This document shows positions 1 through 10,985 of a DNA stretch of 64,000 nt, piece by piece; the stretch's first letter is position 1; each line of letters begins with the position of its first letter. The notes beneath the pieces were generated by a model that made no database searches, had not been told where the DNA came from, and was given only the letters and a program-made list of their open reading frames with translations. The DNA lies in contig CM049310.1 of NCBI GenBank assembly GCA_026874595.1, forward strand, positions 67,224,056-67,288,055, written 5' to 3'. This DNA is from Sipunculus nudus (taxonomy: Eukaryota > Annelida > Sipuncula > Golfingiida > Sipunculidae). A program made the position numbers and the translations under genes.

Positions 1-1
1 C

Positions 2-235
2 ACGTTCCCGATTCCGAGGATCGATGACTGTATTGATAGAGTTGGTAGCTGCAGATACGTCTCCAAATTTGACTTGTTTAAAGGATTCTGGCAAGTTCCG
101 CTGACAGAACGAGCGAAAGAAGCGTCCGCATTTGTGACGCCGCAAGGACTGTACCAGTATAAAGTTATGCCGTTTGGCATGAAGAACTCTCCAGCCATGT
201 TCCAGCGCCTCATCCATATGGTTGTCCAGGGCTTC
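2..235 (+). pseudogene. Ty3/gypsy reverse transcriptase fragment
   Basis: An open frame runs from the window edge and reads as the fingers/palm part of a Ty3/gypsy RT. It has the FDLFKGFWQVPL block (the first catalytic aspartate lies in KFDL), then TPQGLYQYKVMPFGMKNSP and a FQRLIH helix. These are hallmark motifs of LTR-retrotransposon RT, which copies element RNA into DNA in virus-like particles. The frame stops matching about 15 residues before the expected xxDD catalytic box, and Helitron-type sequence follows. It is therefore a truncated fragment, and its 5' part lies outside the window. It is independent of the - strand gypsy element at 2.45-6.64 kb, which has its own RT. Confidence 0.85.
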
Positions 236-468
236 GACGCAGCTCCCACAAGATGCAACAGATATAGCAGCAAGTAACATCATTAACATATATTTAAAGC
301 AGCATCTTAAAATTAGTGTTTGGCTGACTTTGCATCACAGATTACTATTAAATACTCTTCGAACAGAGCAGATGATGCTCTTCTTGACAACATTGATGAT
401 GTTGACATCACAAAACAAATTTAAACAAATGCAGGTGTAAAGTGTAAACACAGAACAAAGGTGCAGTG

Positions 469-1536
469 CAAGGATCCACATTACATAACGCTATTCGAAT
501 AAATCCAAATAAAGGGTTTGATTACCGAAAATTGTCATCAGACATCCTGTACACACTGAGGACACAGTATAGACACCTTCAGATATAATTGATTGACGAA
601 ATAAGCATGGTAGACAATCGCATGTTCAATTTTGTAAAGTTGCGTCTCGAGAAATTAAAGGCAACAATGAGCCATTTGGTGGCATCCATGTAATCGTCAT
701 CTGAGATCTCTTCCAACTGCAACCAGGAATAGACAACTGGATTTTCACTAACTTTTCTGATAATTATTGACTCTTGTGCTCAACTTGTGGGTGGACATAT
801 TTTATATCTATGAACTTCTGTAATCATGCGGCAAAACAATGATCATGATTTCGCTGACCTTTTGAACAAGTTAAGTGAAGGACAACAGACAAAAAGTAAC
901 ATTGATACCCTTAATTCTTGTCTTGTCAGTACCAGCAGTTCATATGCATCACAAACTACACATTTGTTTACAAACAAAACTTCTGTGTACAATCATAATA
1001 CACAAATCTTCCAGTGTACAATCACAATTAAGGTAATAGTAACTGCAGCTGACGCAGTAATAACAGATGTCACAGATGATGTTAAAAAGGATGTTCTTTT
1101 AGGAATACCTGGTAACCCATCAAAAACTGCAAGTTTGCTGAAAACACTTCAGATTGCTGTTGGTTTACCATATGATATCACCTGCAATATAGCAGTTCAA
1201 GATGGAATCACTAATACTATCTGCATAGCAAAACTGTACCAAGAATTCCTTTGGTTCAGTTTGAAGATTCAAACATTGTTTGGGACACCAGTAGAAATTA
1301 TGCAACCTTTTACACTCCAGCTATATCCACGGAATTGCCACCACTTTTTGTCACCAAGCGCGCATATACTGGTAACTCATTTTCAGTTTCCATCAAAACT
1401 TGGTACTGCATTAACAATATGGAAGGCACAAAGCAGTTTACTTGATCAGGTGGTTGTGGATATTACATGTACAAAAAAACTGAGATATGCACATAATGTT
1501 GCTTTGAGTAGGGCAAGAAATATGGATGGCTTGTAG
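469..1536 (+). pseudogene. Helitron PIF1-type helicase remnant
   Basis: Three blocks in one reading frame match the C-terminal SF1B (PIF1-like) helicase of Helitron rolling-circle transposons. First is QGSTLHNAIRINP followed by KLSSDILYTLRTQYRHLQ (469-580). Then, after an in-frame TAA, comes the Walker B segment IDEISMVDNRMFNF (595-636). Last, after a gap with frameshifts, is the C-terminal part from 826, which includes MRQNNDHDFADLLNKL, GLPYDITCNIAVQDGITN and a final VVVDIT...ALSRARNMDGL (motif VI region). The Walker A loop expected just upstream of 469 is not visible, and the central motifs are scrambled, so the gene is dead. Helitron helicases unwind DNA during rolling-circle transposition. 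The Rep/HUH nuclease half is not in the window and may lie upstream or be lost to the gypsy junction near 240. Confidence 0.75.
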
Positions 1537-1564
1537 GTATTAAATTTATATGAAAACAAAATAA

Positions 1565-1960
1565 ATGACCAGACTGCGTTATGATGCTGAACTTGATCTT
1601 AATTTCATACCACCAACATCTGTACCAACAAATACACTTAAAATAATATTGCATAACCCAAGATCTCTTTATCTGCATTTCACAGATGTGATATCTGATT
1701 TTCATTTCCTTAATAACCATATCATTACTTTGGCTAAAACTCGTTTGTGTTCCTTTGATACCGATGATCAATATTGTATACCAAATTTCCAAACAAGAGA
1801 CAACTGATCATGGAAGTCTTATTGATCTGGTGTTATCCTATTTCCCTGATGCTTCAACTTCAACAATAGAAACAACATGGTCTGATCATCTAGCCTTGCT
1901 CACGCTTGCTCCACAGATTGTTTTCCATTTTAACTTGATTCATAATGTTTATCTTTATTC
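1565..1960 (+). pseudogene. Helitron-associated endonuclease domain remnant
   Basis: Directly after the helicase stop, two overlapping frames read as an endonuclease/exonuclease/phosphatase (EEP) domain. The start has NTLKIILHNPRSLYLHFTDV, matching the usual 'NxRSLxxHxxDV' entry strand. Then comes HIITLAKTRLCSFDTDDQY (the 'AETRL' segment). After a frameshift near 1800 the tail reads SLIDLVLSYFP and TTWSDHLAL, the C-terminal SDH active-site motif. The middle of the domain, including the GDFN segment, is deleted. EEP domains fused after PIF1 helicases are known in several animal Helitrons, which fits its position here. The catalytic His of SDH is kept but the domain is only about a third of normal length. 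Confidence 0.6.
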
Positions 1961-1965
1961 ACAAT

Positions 1966-2455
1966 GAATTATGTTATAATGGCATGATTTTTTTTATTTG
2001 TATAGACAGTTTAAAATTACCAAAATGTTATTGTTGTTGGACAGTTTGACCACTACTTGAGTACTTTCAGTTCACATTTAATCACATAGTCTGTATCATT
2101 GTCACAAATCTACTGAGTAGCAAGTCATTTGTATGACTTAAGATCTTCGAAATCTGATACCTGGTAATTGTGACCCAGTTTGTCAGCTGTTCGCCAAAAA
2201 CATAATTTCTACCAGAAATCCAGTAATATCTGTTCCAAAATGCTCATCATTCCAATCACCAGTGTACCAGATCCTTCAAATTTAGCACACAGACCCCTCT
2301 GTTCATGTTATGTTTCAAAGTTATGTTTTTTAATTAGTTATGTAACACAGCAAGTCCTTAAATTAACAAACTATGGTATGCATGAATTGATTTAGCCTGT
2401 TGACTTTGCCTCATCTGTCAGTAACTAACGATATGGGAGTCACTGATCAGAACTG
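1966..2455. other. No gene seen; possible LTR region
   Basis: AT-rich sequence without a supported reading frame. It lies just beyond the 3' end of the - strand gypsy pol, so a left LTR could be here. I could not find a clear TG...CA pair or a matching copy on the other side of the element by eye. Confidence 0.4.
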
Positions 2456-3150
2456 CTATACGTTTAGTCTACCTGGTGGCTTTACGACTCTTCCGTCTGA
2501 CTGAAGATGTAAAGGCCCTCCGATCGTTCCAGGTGGTAGGTTCTGCGATTCTTGCCTGGGCGCTCCCCAGACGTAAATTTTGATAGAGCCTTTTAGACGA
2601 AGATGCGATCCAGTAAAAAAGAGAGTCGGTCGAACCACCAGCATGCCCCGAAGATATTGAAGAGTTGTTAGAGGAGTCCAGATCGCCACAGCCCCACAGC
2701 CACATCCTAATCTCATCATCAGCAACGACTCTTCCGTATCTCGTAGTCCTTTGAGAATTCTGAAGTGATGGCGGTGCGGCTGTGATACTTGGTGTTACTT
2801 GCATTCACGAAGGTACTGGAGTTGCGGTGGTTTCATCGTTGTCACACCAGTAACGACCAGGAGGCTGATGACGCGACTGATTAGTAAGTGATTAGCGACT
2901 GATTAGTGCTGAAACGAAGATCTTGACGGAACAGCTGCTCACTGCTATGTATGGTGACATGGATAAAGTGCCATCCTAGTTTCATGACCCGGTTTAAGCG
3001 ATGTGCGGGCCTCACTTGCTCTTTGAGTTCATATTAATATTTCTATTGAGCTTCATCTCTTAGTAAAAGCTCTTTGACTTTATCTGTGTTATGCCATGTT
3101 GGCGTCAGAAGCATACTAGCTGCTTGTAACAAGTTGTGTGATCTTCTACT
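2456..3150 (-). pseudogene. Gypsy integrase C-terminal region
   Basis: Reading leftward from the integrase core, the - strand gives a MSRRSHNLLQAASMLLTP stretch followed by DKVKELLLRDEAQ, the conserved helix after the core in K02A2.6-type integrases. About 500 bases further comes a serine/arginine-rich tail ending DGRVVKPPGRLNV before a stop at 2456. The short 'SGRxxKPPxRL' tail is typical of the last residues of these polyproteins. Several frame changes are needed between these pieces, and the SH3-like DNA-binding middle part is poorly preserved. Confidence 0.55.
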
Positions 3151-3152
3151 CA

Positions 3153-3779
3153 TCAGTAACTGTGCTGACGACAAATGTAATGACTCTCGGGACGTTCTCC
3201 TGCAGTCCAATAAGGCAACTTGATTGTCTGCAGCCTATTATCACAGTTTTTTACTGTTTGCACAACCCTTTCTGCTTCTCCATGGGAGTGCAGTGTGGAT
3301 GGTGATGACGTCTTGTGCAGAATGTTGGATGTCTTGAAGAATTTACTTATATTTTCTGAAGCATACTGGGGACCATTGTCAGTATAAAGAATGTAAGATA
3401 TGCCATGTCTGTTGAACTGTGTTTTAAGTGATTCAATTGCGGCATGACTACACAAATTCTTACATTCATCAATATCTAGAAATTTTGAATAGTAGTCCTC
3501 TAATACCAAATAATGCTTGCCTTCAAATTAAAAAGGCCAGAGACTACTTCTTGAAATGGCAAATCTGAAGTCTTTGTTGGATTCAACCGTTTTCTGGGTA
3601 CTGTTTTGGAAGTCTGCACATTTGGAATAGTTTTCAACTACCTTTTCTATAGCTGAACTCATCCCAGGCCAGTATAGTACTTCTTCGGCACATTGTTTAA
3701 TCTTGACTATGCCTAAGTTTGACTGGTGCACTAATTTCAGCATATCTGGATGCATGCGTGGGGGAATCATGATATTCAT
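3153..3779 (-). pseudogene. Gypsy integrase: zinc-binding and DDE core
   Basis: Two adjacent frames form the integrase. The first (3779-3528) reads PPRMHPDMLKLVHQSNLGI and then VLYWPGMSSAIEKVVENYSKCADFQ. This is the H2C2 zinc domain, but the second Cys pair is reduced to a single visible Cys. The second frame (3509-3153) carries YSKFLDID, then TDNGPQYASENISKFF with the second catalytic Asp, and HSHGEAERVVQTVK with the catalytic Glu. Integrase inserts the cDNA copy into host chromosomes. The segment with the first catalytic Asp (before YSKF) falls in the frame break at about 3510-3530 and is not intact. Confidence 0.85.
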
Positions 3780-3995
3780 TCCTTTGTTTATTAAACCATC
3801 AAGTATGCTTAGTTGACTTCTAGAGTCCCAATATTGACGTATCGGTATGGGTACTTCATTCCTGGTGTCTGGCTATCTTGATTTGGATATTTTAGCAAGT
3901 CATACTGTCGTGCGTTCTTTGATATGAGTGTACTTCTTGGCATTGACTGATATAAAACTAAGCATGAAAATGTATTCCTGGCCATCAATTTATGG

Positions 3996-4300
3996 TTAAT
4001 GTTCAGTTAGTTGAGCAATTGACAAGGTAACAGGTAATTCCATGGTCTTTCCCCGTCTGTACTTAACAGTTAGATTATACCACTGTAGACGTAGACGCAT
4101 TGGTTGTATGTGCATTGGGGTTTCTAGTAATGCTTTCTTGTATATTCTCCAGGACTTATGGTCATTATAAATAGTTTCCAAAATATGAACTGGTGAAATT
4201 TTATACAAGCATGCACAATAGATAATATTTCTTTTTCATTTTGTGCAAAGCGAGTTTCAACATAAGGTACTGGCCTTGATGAGTATACGATGGGCTTGTT
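3996..4300 (-). pseudogene. Gypsy RNase H remnant
   Basis: The readable frame (4208-3996) contains SPVHILETIYNDHKSW and then RLRLQWYNLTVKYRRGKTMELPVTLS. This matches the 'ETDHKPL...RLQRMLLRLQRYDLxVxYxPGKxxxxADxLSR' block at the end of the gypsy RNase H domain. Just upstream the DNA encodes a broken 'NEKEILSIVHAC' helix. RNase H degrades the RNA strand during cDNA synthesis. The final LSRA segment is degraded, and the domain is separated from RT by a frameshift near 4310. Confidence 0.75.
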
Positions 4301-4320
4301 GTCTTAGAGAATAACAGCTC

Positions 4321-5170
4321 CTAACAGCTCCTAATCACAAAATATTTCCACTGGCTTTGTAGTATCAAAAAACTGTAGCGCTGGTTGGTTGCTGGAAAGT
4401 TCCATAAGCTTATCATATGCTTTCTGCTTAGCTGGTTGCCAAGTGAATTCGACATCTGTCTTGAGCATCTGACGAAGTTTTGAATAAATTTTGAAAGGTA
4501 GGTGACACCGCCTAAAATGCGACGGACACCATTTTTGTCTCTGGGCGGCGGCATGCTCTTAACAGCCTTGATTTCAGCTGGGTCTGGTGTGGGCCTTCAC
4601 CTGTGAGGAGATGACCTACATAAGGTGCATATGCTTGTCTGATGTGACACTTAATGCTGTTCAGCTTTAGATTGTATGATGTAGCTCTCTAATACTTTCC
4701 ATAATACAGCATCATGCTCTTCAATAGACTGAGCGCAGTGAGTATGTCGTCCATTATAGCTGTTGTCCCAGTTTTGCCTTCAAGCATTTCGTGGATTATG
4801 CGCTGAAAAATGTCTGGTGCACATTTCAGACCGAATGGTAATCAAAGCAAACGAAGTCTGCGAATGGCCGTATTGAAGGTTGTCAGTAGTGACGATGATT
4901 CATCTAGCTCAATTTGTAAAAACCCTGATTTCGCATCCAATACAGAGAAAACCTTTGCACTTGGCATTGATGATACGACCTCTGCAATAGTGCGGAGGGG
5001 TAGTGCTCCCGATTTGTTACTTTATACAGGTTACTAGGAATGCAGATCCGTATCTTGTTGATTCGTAAAGCTGTAACCATGGAACCTGTCCACTCGGTGG
5101 GCTGGTATACTCTAGCATTGATACCAATGTCCACAATTTCTTTAAACTTTTCAATAATTTTGGACTTCAA
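4321..5170 (-). pseudogene. Gypsy reverse transcriptase
   Basis: The RT begins within 5170-4904 with a helix reading KIIEKFKEIVDIG, then PTEWTGSMVTALRINKIRICI. The next readable piece (about 5000-4800) gives a 'DAKSGFLQIELDES' type block and a 'LPFGLKCAPDIFQRII' block with frame changes. The catalytic box reads AIMDDIL at about 4740-4760, so both adjacent aspartates are kept. After a gap, 4554-4321 gives MPPPRDKNGVRRILGGVTYL followed by FIQNFVRCSRQMS, the conserved start of the RT thumb/connection. Internal stops and shifts make this a pseudogene, but every major RT block is still identifiable. Confidence 0.85.
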
Positions 5171-5960
5171 TGCTGCCGGTTGAGGTCACAAGGATTGGAT
5201 GTACTACATCTTTTGCGTCTGGATTTAATCTGAATGTGTATTTGCCTATATGAAGAGTATATGTTGTACGTGCAAGATCTGGAAAGCGGTCACATCCTGT
5301 GGGAGCATCAGGCTTATTCGTTCCATGGATGCTAGTGGCGCCACCTAAGGTATGCTCGCGAGCAATTAGACCTATTTGTTCTGCAGTGGCTCCACTGATT
5401 ATACTTTCCTGTGAAATGTCCACAATTTCAAACTCAGCCATTGTCTCACTGTGCTTATTCTTGAGGGAACGATCAACTACAGTAATCGGTTCAATCCTGT
5501 GATTTGAATTTGTACGTTGACCTTCATGCAGGACTTGCTGATAATTATCAACAGTTATTGTGTTGCAATGCGCTCCCCTATATATACTGTTAGACTCTGT
5601 TAGATCACCTGTCTGTGTTAACTTGATGTCAAGGACGTCTAGCTCAACCGAAAAATCCTCTGGAGTTGGGTCTGGCTCAACATCAATCAATCGGATCAAT
5701 CTTTCACGGCACACATCTGCCCCATGATTAAGCTTTCTGCATAATGAATAAGTTGATCCTTTAGCTTCACATATACCAGAGTTCCATCTGGTGCAAGAGT
5801 CTTTGCCACACCGTGAACATTTATTCTGATCATGGTGAGGGTTTTTTTTAGTTCGCTGACGAGCTGACTGTTGCTCATACAAAGCTCTAGAATATATCTG
5901 ATCACCTTGTGTTTGTGAATACCGTTAAATAGTTTGCCGCTTGTTGCGATCATGCACATC
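5151..5960 (-). pseudogene. Gypsy nucleocapsid zinc knuckle and aspartic protease
   Basis: The 243-residue frame starts with a Cys/His-rich segment (KCSRCGKDSC, then CEAKGSTYSLCRKLNHGADVC) that matches the gag nucleocapsid knuckles, the second of the form C-x2-C-x-K-x2-H-x4-C with a missing or shifted Cys. After an acidic linker comes the retropepsin-like domain. At the active-site position the frame reads IYRGAHCNTI where these families normally have I-D-T-G-A-x-C-N, so the DTG triad has become YRG and the protease should be inactive. It continues into MAEFEIVD and the flap/helix segment ATAEQIGLI, then links toward RT. No other - strand frame covers the region. Confidence 0.8.
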
Positions 5961-6640
5961 TTGCAAGGACCTGTATAACGCTGTTTAGTCTACCTTAAGG
6001 TTTGACAGACAATGAAATTGCTGACAAATGGGTACCCTCATCTCTCAAAAGTTTCATTTATTTTGTGACATTTTAAACTGCTGCTCTCTTTTTATGGCTT
6101 TAGCCAAGGTTAATTCCTCACCTTTATCAAGCATTCTCTTTTGTACACGTTTTTCATGAACTCCAAAAATAGTTGCATCAATAAGAATGTCGCCTGGATC
6201 GCTGTATTTGCAGTCCATCATTCGCAATCAAACGCAAGGCTCTGGCAAATCGATCAAAAATTTCTGTTTTTCCTTGTCAATGCTGTTTAAATCTGTGGCG
6301 GGCAATGCGATTGTTTTTTACTAAGGCGAATATAATTGATGAATTTGTCCAGTACTTTAGAGAGATTCTACTTTTCCCCATCCTGCCAGTCTAGGGTTTT
6401 ATAAATTTCCCCAACTTGTTCGCCAAGCAGTGTGCCGGGCGAGCCTTTGTGCTGCATGGTTGCTGACCAAAATGGGAGCCATCAAGTAAAAAGTCAACGT
6501 TCGAACTCCTGGTATAAATCTGGCGAGTCCGAACACCGGATGTTTGAGTGTTCAAACTGCTCAGTGGCCATATTCCTGTGCCTAGACAGTGTAAACTGGT
6601 TTGCTAATTCGTTTTTTTTTTTTAGAAAATAATCCAACTT
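5960..6640 (-). pseudogene. Gypsy gag remnant
   Basis: The best-preserved part (about 6200-6080) reads on the - strand as DILIDATIFGVHEKRVQKRM followed by LDKGEELTLAKAI. This matches the last capsid helices of K02A2.6-type gag, just before the zinc knuckle. Further upstream (6420-6290) short blocks with the character of capsid helices are broken by stops. A T-run at about 6609-6622 (A-run on the coding strand) lies near the probable gag start. The start codon and the primer-binding site could not be fixed. Confidence 0.5.
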
Positions 6641-6649
6641 TTCGTCACC

Positions 6650-7608
6650 ATTAGATATACTCTGCCATGGGAACGAACGCTGACATGCCCAAAACTGTGT
6701 TCATTATATGGCACCTAAGCGACGGGCGGGACCTCTGCCACTAGAACCGTTTTACAATGGGGTCTTTAGCCAAATAACAATATGTGTACAGTACATTACA
6801 GTGTACACTGAAACAACAATCTTTAAAATGCTCTTTCCTTTTCTTCGAAATTTCCTTTTCCAAATAATTCATTAAAAATACTAAAGTCTGTTAGTCCAGT
6901 AGTTGTCCATTGGAATTCAGTAATTATTCTTTTAAACTTAAATATGATTACAATTTGGCAAACTTCTTAAACAGACCTTACATTTATATTTTGCAGTCTT
7001 CTATTTCTTCAGAATCTCTGGGAAAGTAACTTTGCGCCCGTCAGGGGTTGCCAGCTTCACTTTCATAATCGCATTTTTTAAAAAATATTCATGACATGAA
7101 AAAACTACTCAAACATTTTAGATGTAGGTATTTGAGCACGTGACCATTGACCCTCACTTCGATTAATGTAGATATTGTAAAAAATTAAACTTGACTAGGA
7201 TATGGATTTTATTAAATTACTTATTAAATATTTATTAAATATTTATTAAATAATTATTAAATATTTTTGGAACTCATCTGCTAATTTATCAAAATATTCC
7301 CACATTTCAATGGGCAACCCATTATGGAACAGACTTTTAGTGTGAGTCTTCCTCATGCAGAAATTGATGAGTGTCACGTGAAAACCTTTACTTAGTCCCC
7401 AGGCCAAGGGAAAAAATTACGTGTCACTTCGTCTGTCCGCCCTTCCATCCCCCGACACGATTCCTGTTTTACATATTTCACAATCAACCATCACCACCAT
7501 CTTTTTCTGACATAAATGTTACATGACTGATATATGGTTATCACCCGCAGGCGGCGACAGCTGTGGCGAACTACTTTCGTGATCTCCTTAGCATTCCGAC
7601 CCTCGATA
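6650..7608. other. No gene seen; AT-rich with a short tandem run
   Basis: No supported reading frame. It contains an imperfect 11-12-bp tandem run of TTATTAAATA-type units (7205-7265). At 7420-7450 is a pyrimidine-rich stretch (cgtctgtccgccc) of a type often seen in dispersed mollusc repeats. It may include the 5' LTR of the neighbouring gypsy element, which I could not delimit. Confidence 0.4.
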
Positions 7609-8412
7609 TATGTCACGCCCACCCCCCAAAGAATGGACTTTTAAACGTTCTTTAAAACGGTGAACTAATCCGTCTGAATCTCGCACATACACTCAAAAAG
7701 ATTAGAAGGACTGTAACAAAACGATAAAAATGTTTTAAAATTAGACTTACAATTTTCTGGAGAGGCGTTCCACATAAAAGTACAATCCTTAGTAGTAATC
7801 CTTACAGTCCATATGATTAAACAGATTCACAGACTCCTGATTTGTTCTGACACTCGACACACAATATATGTCACCACACACGACAATATTCGGCTGCTTA
7901 CAAGTTCTTCTGGAAACACAACTCACAAGTCCGTTATTGAAATAACGTTGGTCGCCCGCAGACTCGGACATACAATACACCAGGAAATCGTCCCCCAGCT
8001 GATCATGCAGTTCACAGATAACCGCTGACCCTCTGGACCAACAAATGGACGGACTACATCATCTAGCGCGCTGACCTGTGCCTTTGCTTTCGGGTTTCCA
8101 GCATATAAACTGGTGCTTACGTCAAATATCCAGACCGCTCTTGGCCTATCGCCTTGCACTATTTTGTGACCTGTCGTTCAATGCATGAATACTAAGAGGT
8201 CCCGCTTCCAGAGACTAAAGTATGGGAAAAATCAAGTATGCAGGTGCATTGCTTTTGAAGTCTACAGCAAAGAATGTTACAGCAGGAAGCCGACTGGACT
8301 AAGACCGGCAAGAACCAATGCTAATGATATTACGACTTCATTGAAACCAACATTAAATAAAACACCTGGGTTCTCTTAACCTACGTTCCAACACTAACAT
8401 CGATACATGATA
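7609..8412 (-). mobile_element. Unclassified interspersed repeat, copy 1 (short form)
   Basis: The reverse complement aligns over its whole length with 31952-33072. Shared blocks are the left block with GAATGGACTT, the block GGAGAGGCGTTCCACA (7759-7774), the block around 8130-8210 containing GCCTATCGCCTTGCACTATT, and the end block CCTACGTTCC...ACATCGATACATGATACT (8381-8412). Copy 1 lacks about 290 bp present in copy 2 (about 32565-32845). No transposase or RT frame is visible in either copy, so the family is non-autonomous or its coding part is absent. Both copies share AGTATCATGTATCG at one end and a TGACAT step at the other, but no convincing target-site duplication. Confidence 0.75.
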
Positions 8413-8473
8413 CTTCATATTTATATACAACAAATTATAGATACAATCAACCGGTTATACTCTCTTTACACAA

Positions 8474-8900
8474 GAACAATCAAACAGGCAAAATTGAGGA
8501 CAACTTATGAACAGACAGACATACTGTAACACTGACACATCCGAAATGACAGTTTACTAGACCATTTTTTTAGGAAAGCATAGAGAAATAAATTGAGCTA
8601 TAATTTATGTAGCTAAGCTTTATAGTTTTGAAGATATGGCCAAAAAACGCTTTGTTGTAATGCCCTCAAACGGCTATTTTCCGAATATGAAAACTATATT
8701 TTGATATATAAGTGTAAGACATAACATATACTAGTTTCAAAAGAATTCCATTCCTGCCAAGCTTTAGCCTGTTGATTGGTATATGTAAGGCACAAGAACC
8801 AGCAAGCACGCAAATTTAGGACAACTGACAAACAGACAGACATACTGACACATTGCAGATGACATTTGACCAGACCATCGCAAAATGAGCTATAGTTTTT
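8474..8900 (+). repeat. Two tandem copies of a ~320-bp repeat unit
   Basis: A block starting GAACAATCAAACAGGCAAAA and running through a GACAACTTATGAACAGACAGACATACTG segment recurs 322 bases later with scattered changes (from 8796, GAACCAGCAAGCACGCAAAT). The following GAGCTATA(A/G)TTT(A/T)TGTAG piece is also shared. The match is approximate. It looks like a diverged tandem or a dispersed repeat in two copies. Confidence 0.55.
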
Positions 8901-8904
8901 GTAG

Positions 8905-10980
8905 ATAGGAAAATTATGGACGAAGTTACAATTTTATTTTTTATTTTTAGATGACCTTGACTTTTGACCTATATTGACAAAAAAGCTTAAGGATTTTGAG
9001 GATTTCATTCAACCCTTAAGTTTCAGAAGGCTATATTGGTTATATTGTGAAAATACAGCTTTATTGGTTATATGGCGATATTTCATTGGGAAATGGCGCC
9101 TTAATACTGTGATTTAAAATGGAAATTTCCACTCCTCCCTTATCAGTCAAAAAAAAAATAATCTTTAGCATAAATGAAATTAAACTGCTTCTTTGAGCAA
9201 GGTAAATTAAATCCATATGAATTGAATGAATTTTATCAATTTTTAAAATAGTTTCCATTAAGCTTTTTAATATAGCTATAAATTTTACCGATAAATATTG
9301 TGATGTTCCTCTTGGAAACATCTAAATCCCATATCCATGTCCGTTGAAATAACCTTTATTCTTGTTGCAAATTGGTGACCTAAGGGAAAACACGGCCACC
9401 TGCACTGCTGACATCCTATGTGAGCATGTCGCCTCAAGCTCCATTTCTTGAAACAACCTATTGAAGGCCCCATGCTTTTTCCTCTTTTTTTCATTATAAC
9501 ACTGACTAGAAACTCGTGTTGCATTCTGTGCTGTCAAGTGTGTTTGCTTTATGTATACAGCATATGTTTCAGAGGATGAGACACAATATACCAGAGGAGG
9601 ACCACACAAACTGTTCTTTCAGTGTGATGGTGTCCCGAATGTGCATGATCTGGACAAACTAAGTTGAAAATTTAGCCGACTCCAAGAAAACCTAACTTGT
9701 CCCTGACAGAATGAAATTTCTTGGATTGTCAGGTTTAGGAGTGTTCCATATGTCCGGGCTGATCGTCGGCATTTATCTGGACGGTCATCTCCTTCCTGTA
9801 TTTGAAGCGAGATTGATATATGACTTGTGTATTATTGTTGTCAACGAGGGAACACATCCTTGAACCCATGACAAAACTCCTGTGGTATGTTCTAATGGCC
9901 GGCCATGCCGCCAATACAAACCTACACTAAGATTCCTTCATGCTGTACAAGACCTGCCATGTGACTATGAGGTGTCAGCGAGGGGGCTGGGACTGTAGAT
10001 GGACGCTGACTTTTATTAGTAATTCTTTAGTTTGAATGGTGAGTAAATCCCTGGGGGAATGTTTCAAAACAAAACAAAAAAGCATAGACATATCTGGATC
10101 AACAGACGACTTGGGGATATTAAGTGACCTTCTTGAGAAGGAGGGTGACTTTATCGTATATATTATATATTATTATATATTTATGGGAATAAGGTTTCAG
10201 ACCAACACCTGTATTACACGTTTTTGATGTAAAAAACTTGAAATTCTGTAAAAGACGTGAATTTAAACAAAACTTATAAAATTTCTCGTGAATTTGAATC
10301 ATGATATGGCAATTAACGTGTAAAATAGTAAAATCCTGGAAATAATTAAACCTTAATAATTGGTAATACAGAATATAGAAAATGTATGAGTACTAGGCCA
10401 TCAATGTTTGTACACATCTCACAACTCAAAGTAACAACTCTCAATCGCTCAGACCTAGTTAGTAATATACGTACTGACCCATTGCAAGGCATTTTACCAC
10501 ACGTTTCCTGAATATCACTATGAATGTCGGGAACGGCACTGTAGATCTAGATGAGAATAAAATTCAGGTAAATTAAAGCAACGCCATCAGGCCTATAAGT
10601 ACACTGTAACATTTTTCTCAGGCCAATAATTAAATATCTTAGAGAATTATTTGTGAACACGTAAAATGTGAGAAAAAGGGCCCATTACATTTCAGTTTAG
10701 TGATAAATCTCTCCTCAATTGTGTCGAATTACTGAAGAAATTCAAGCATGACCCCGGTTGGTTATGTGAAAAATTGCCATGTCGTACGAGGCACAGAAAA
10801 CGACGACAGTTACCATATAGATGAGATTTATCTTTTGTTTTGTATATTTACGTGTATTTTTCGTTCTTCGCTCTTAGCGTATGCTAATTTAAAGTTTTCT
10901 ATATCTACATTACGTCTTTCAAACTTAGACAAAACAATTACAGTAAATGACCCTTATTATGAACAACATTATTTTCTAGC
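8905..10980. other. No recognised gene
   Basis: AT-rich. The - strand at 9310-9610 holds two overlapping frames (79 and 95 residues) with fairly balanced amino-acid composition (LFQEMELEATCSH, FPLGHQFATRIKVIS). They could be a frameshifted relic of a protein, but I cannot name the family. The remainder shows no exon-like signal. Confidence 0.4.
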
Positions 10981-10985
10981 ATTTT

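Larger units (their letters stand above)
2456..6640 (-). mobile_element. Degenerate Ty3/gypsy LTR retrotransposon (body)
   Basis: All the coding modules of a gypsy element appear in canonical order on the - strand: gag, zinc knuckle, aspartic protease, RT, RNase H, zinc-binding plus DDE integrase, and a charged C-terminal tail. The motif set resembles the invertebrate K02A2.6-like elements. Numerous frameshifts and stops separate the modules, so it cannot be autonomous. LTRs were not identified with confidence on either side. The internal length of about 4.2 kb is close to normal for the group. The modules are listed separately. Confidence 0.85.

Noticed and set aside
2469-2804. Stand-alone 111-residue - strand protein rich in Ser/Arg.
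   Set aside because: It is better explained as the frameshifted C-terminal tail of the gypsy polyprotein, given the adjacent GRVVKPPGRLNV end and the upstream integrase.
7609-8412. Interpretation of the 0.8/1.1-kb repeat pair as solo LTRs (TGTATCG...TGACA).
   Set aside because: The similarity of the copies extends outside the TG (AGTATCA on both), no target duplication is seen, and no TATA/AATAAA arrangement was found, so the LTR label is not supported.
9310-9610. Two overlapping - strand frames of 79 and 95 residues with protein-like composition.
   Set aside because: I cannot match them to a family, they need a frameshift to be joined, and no splice sites support them. Mentioned only as a possible relic.
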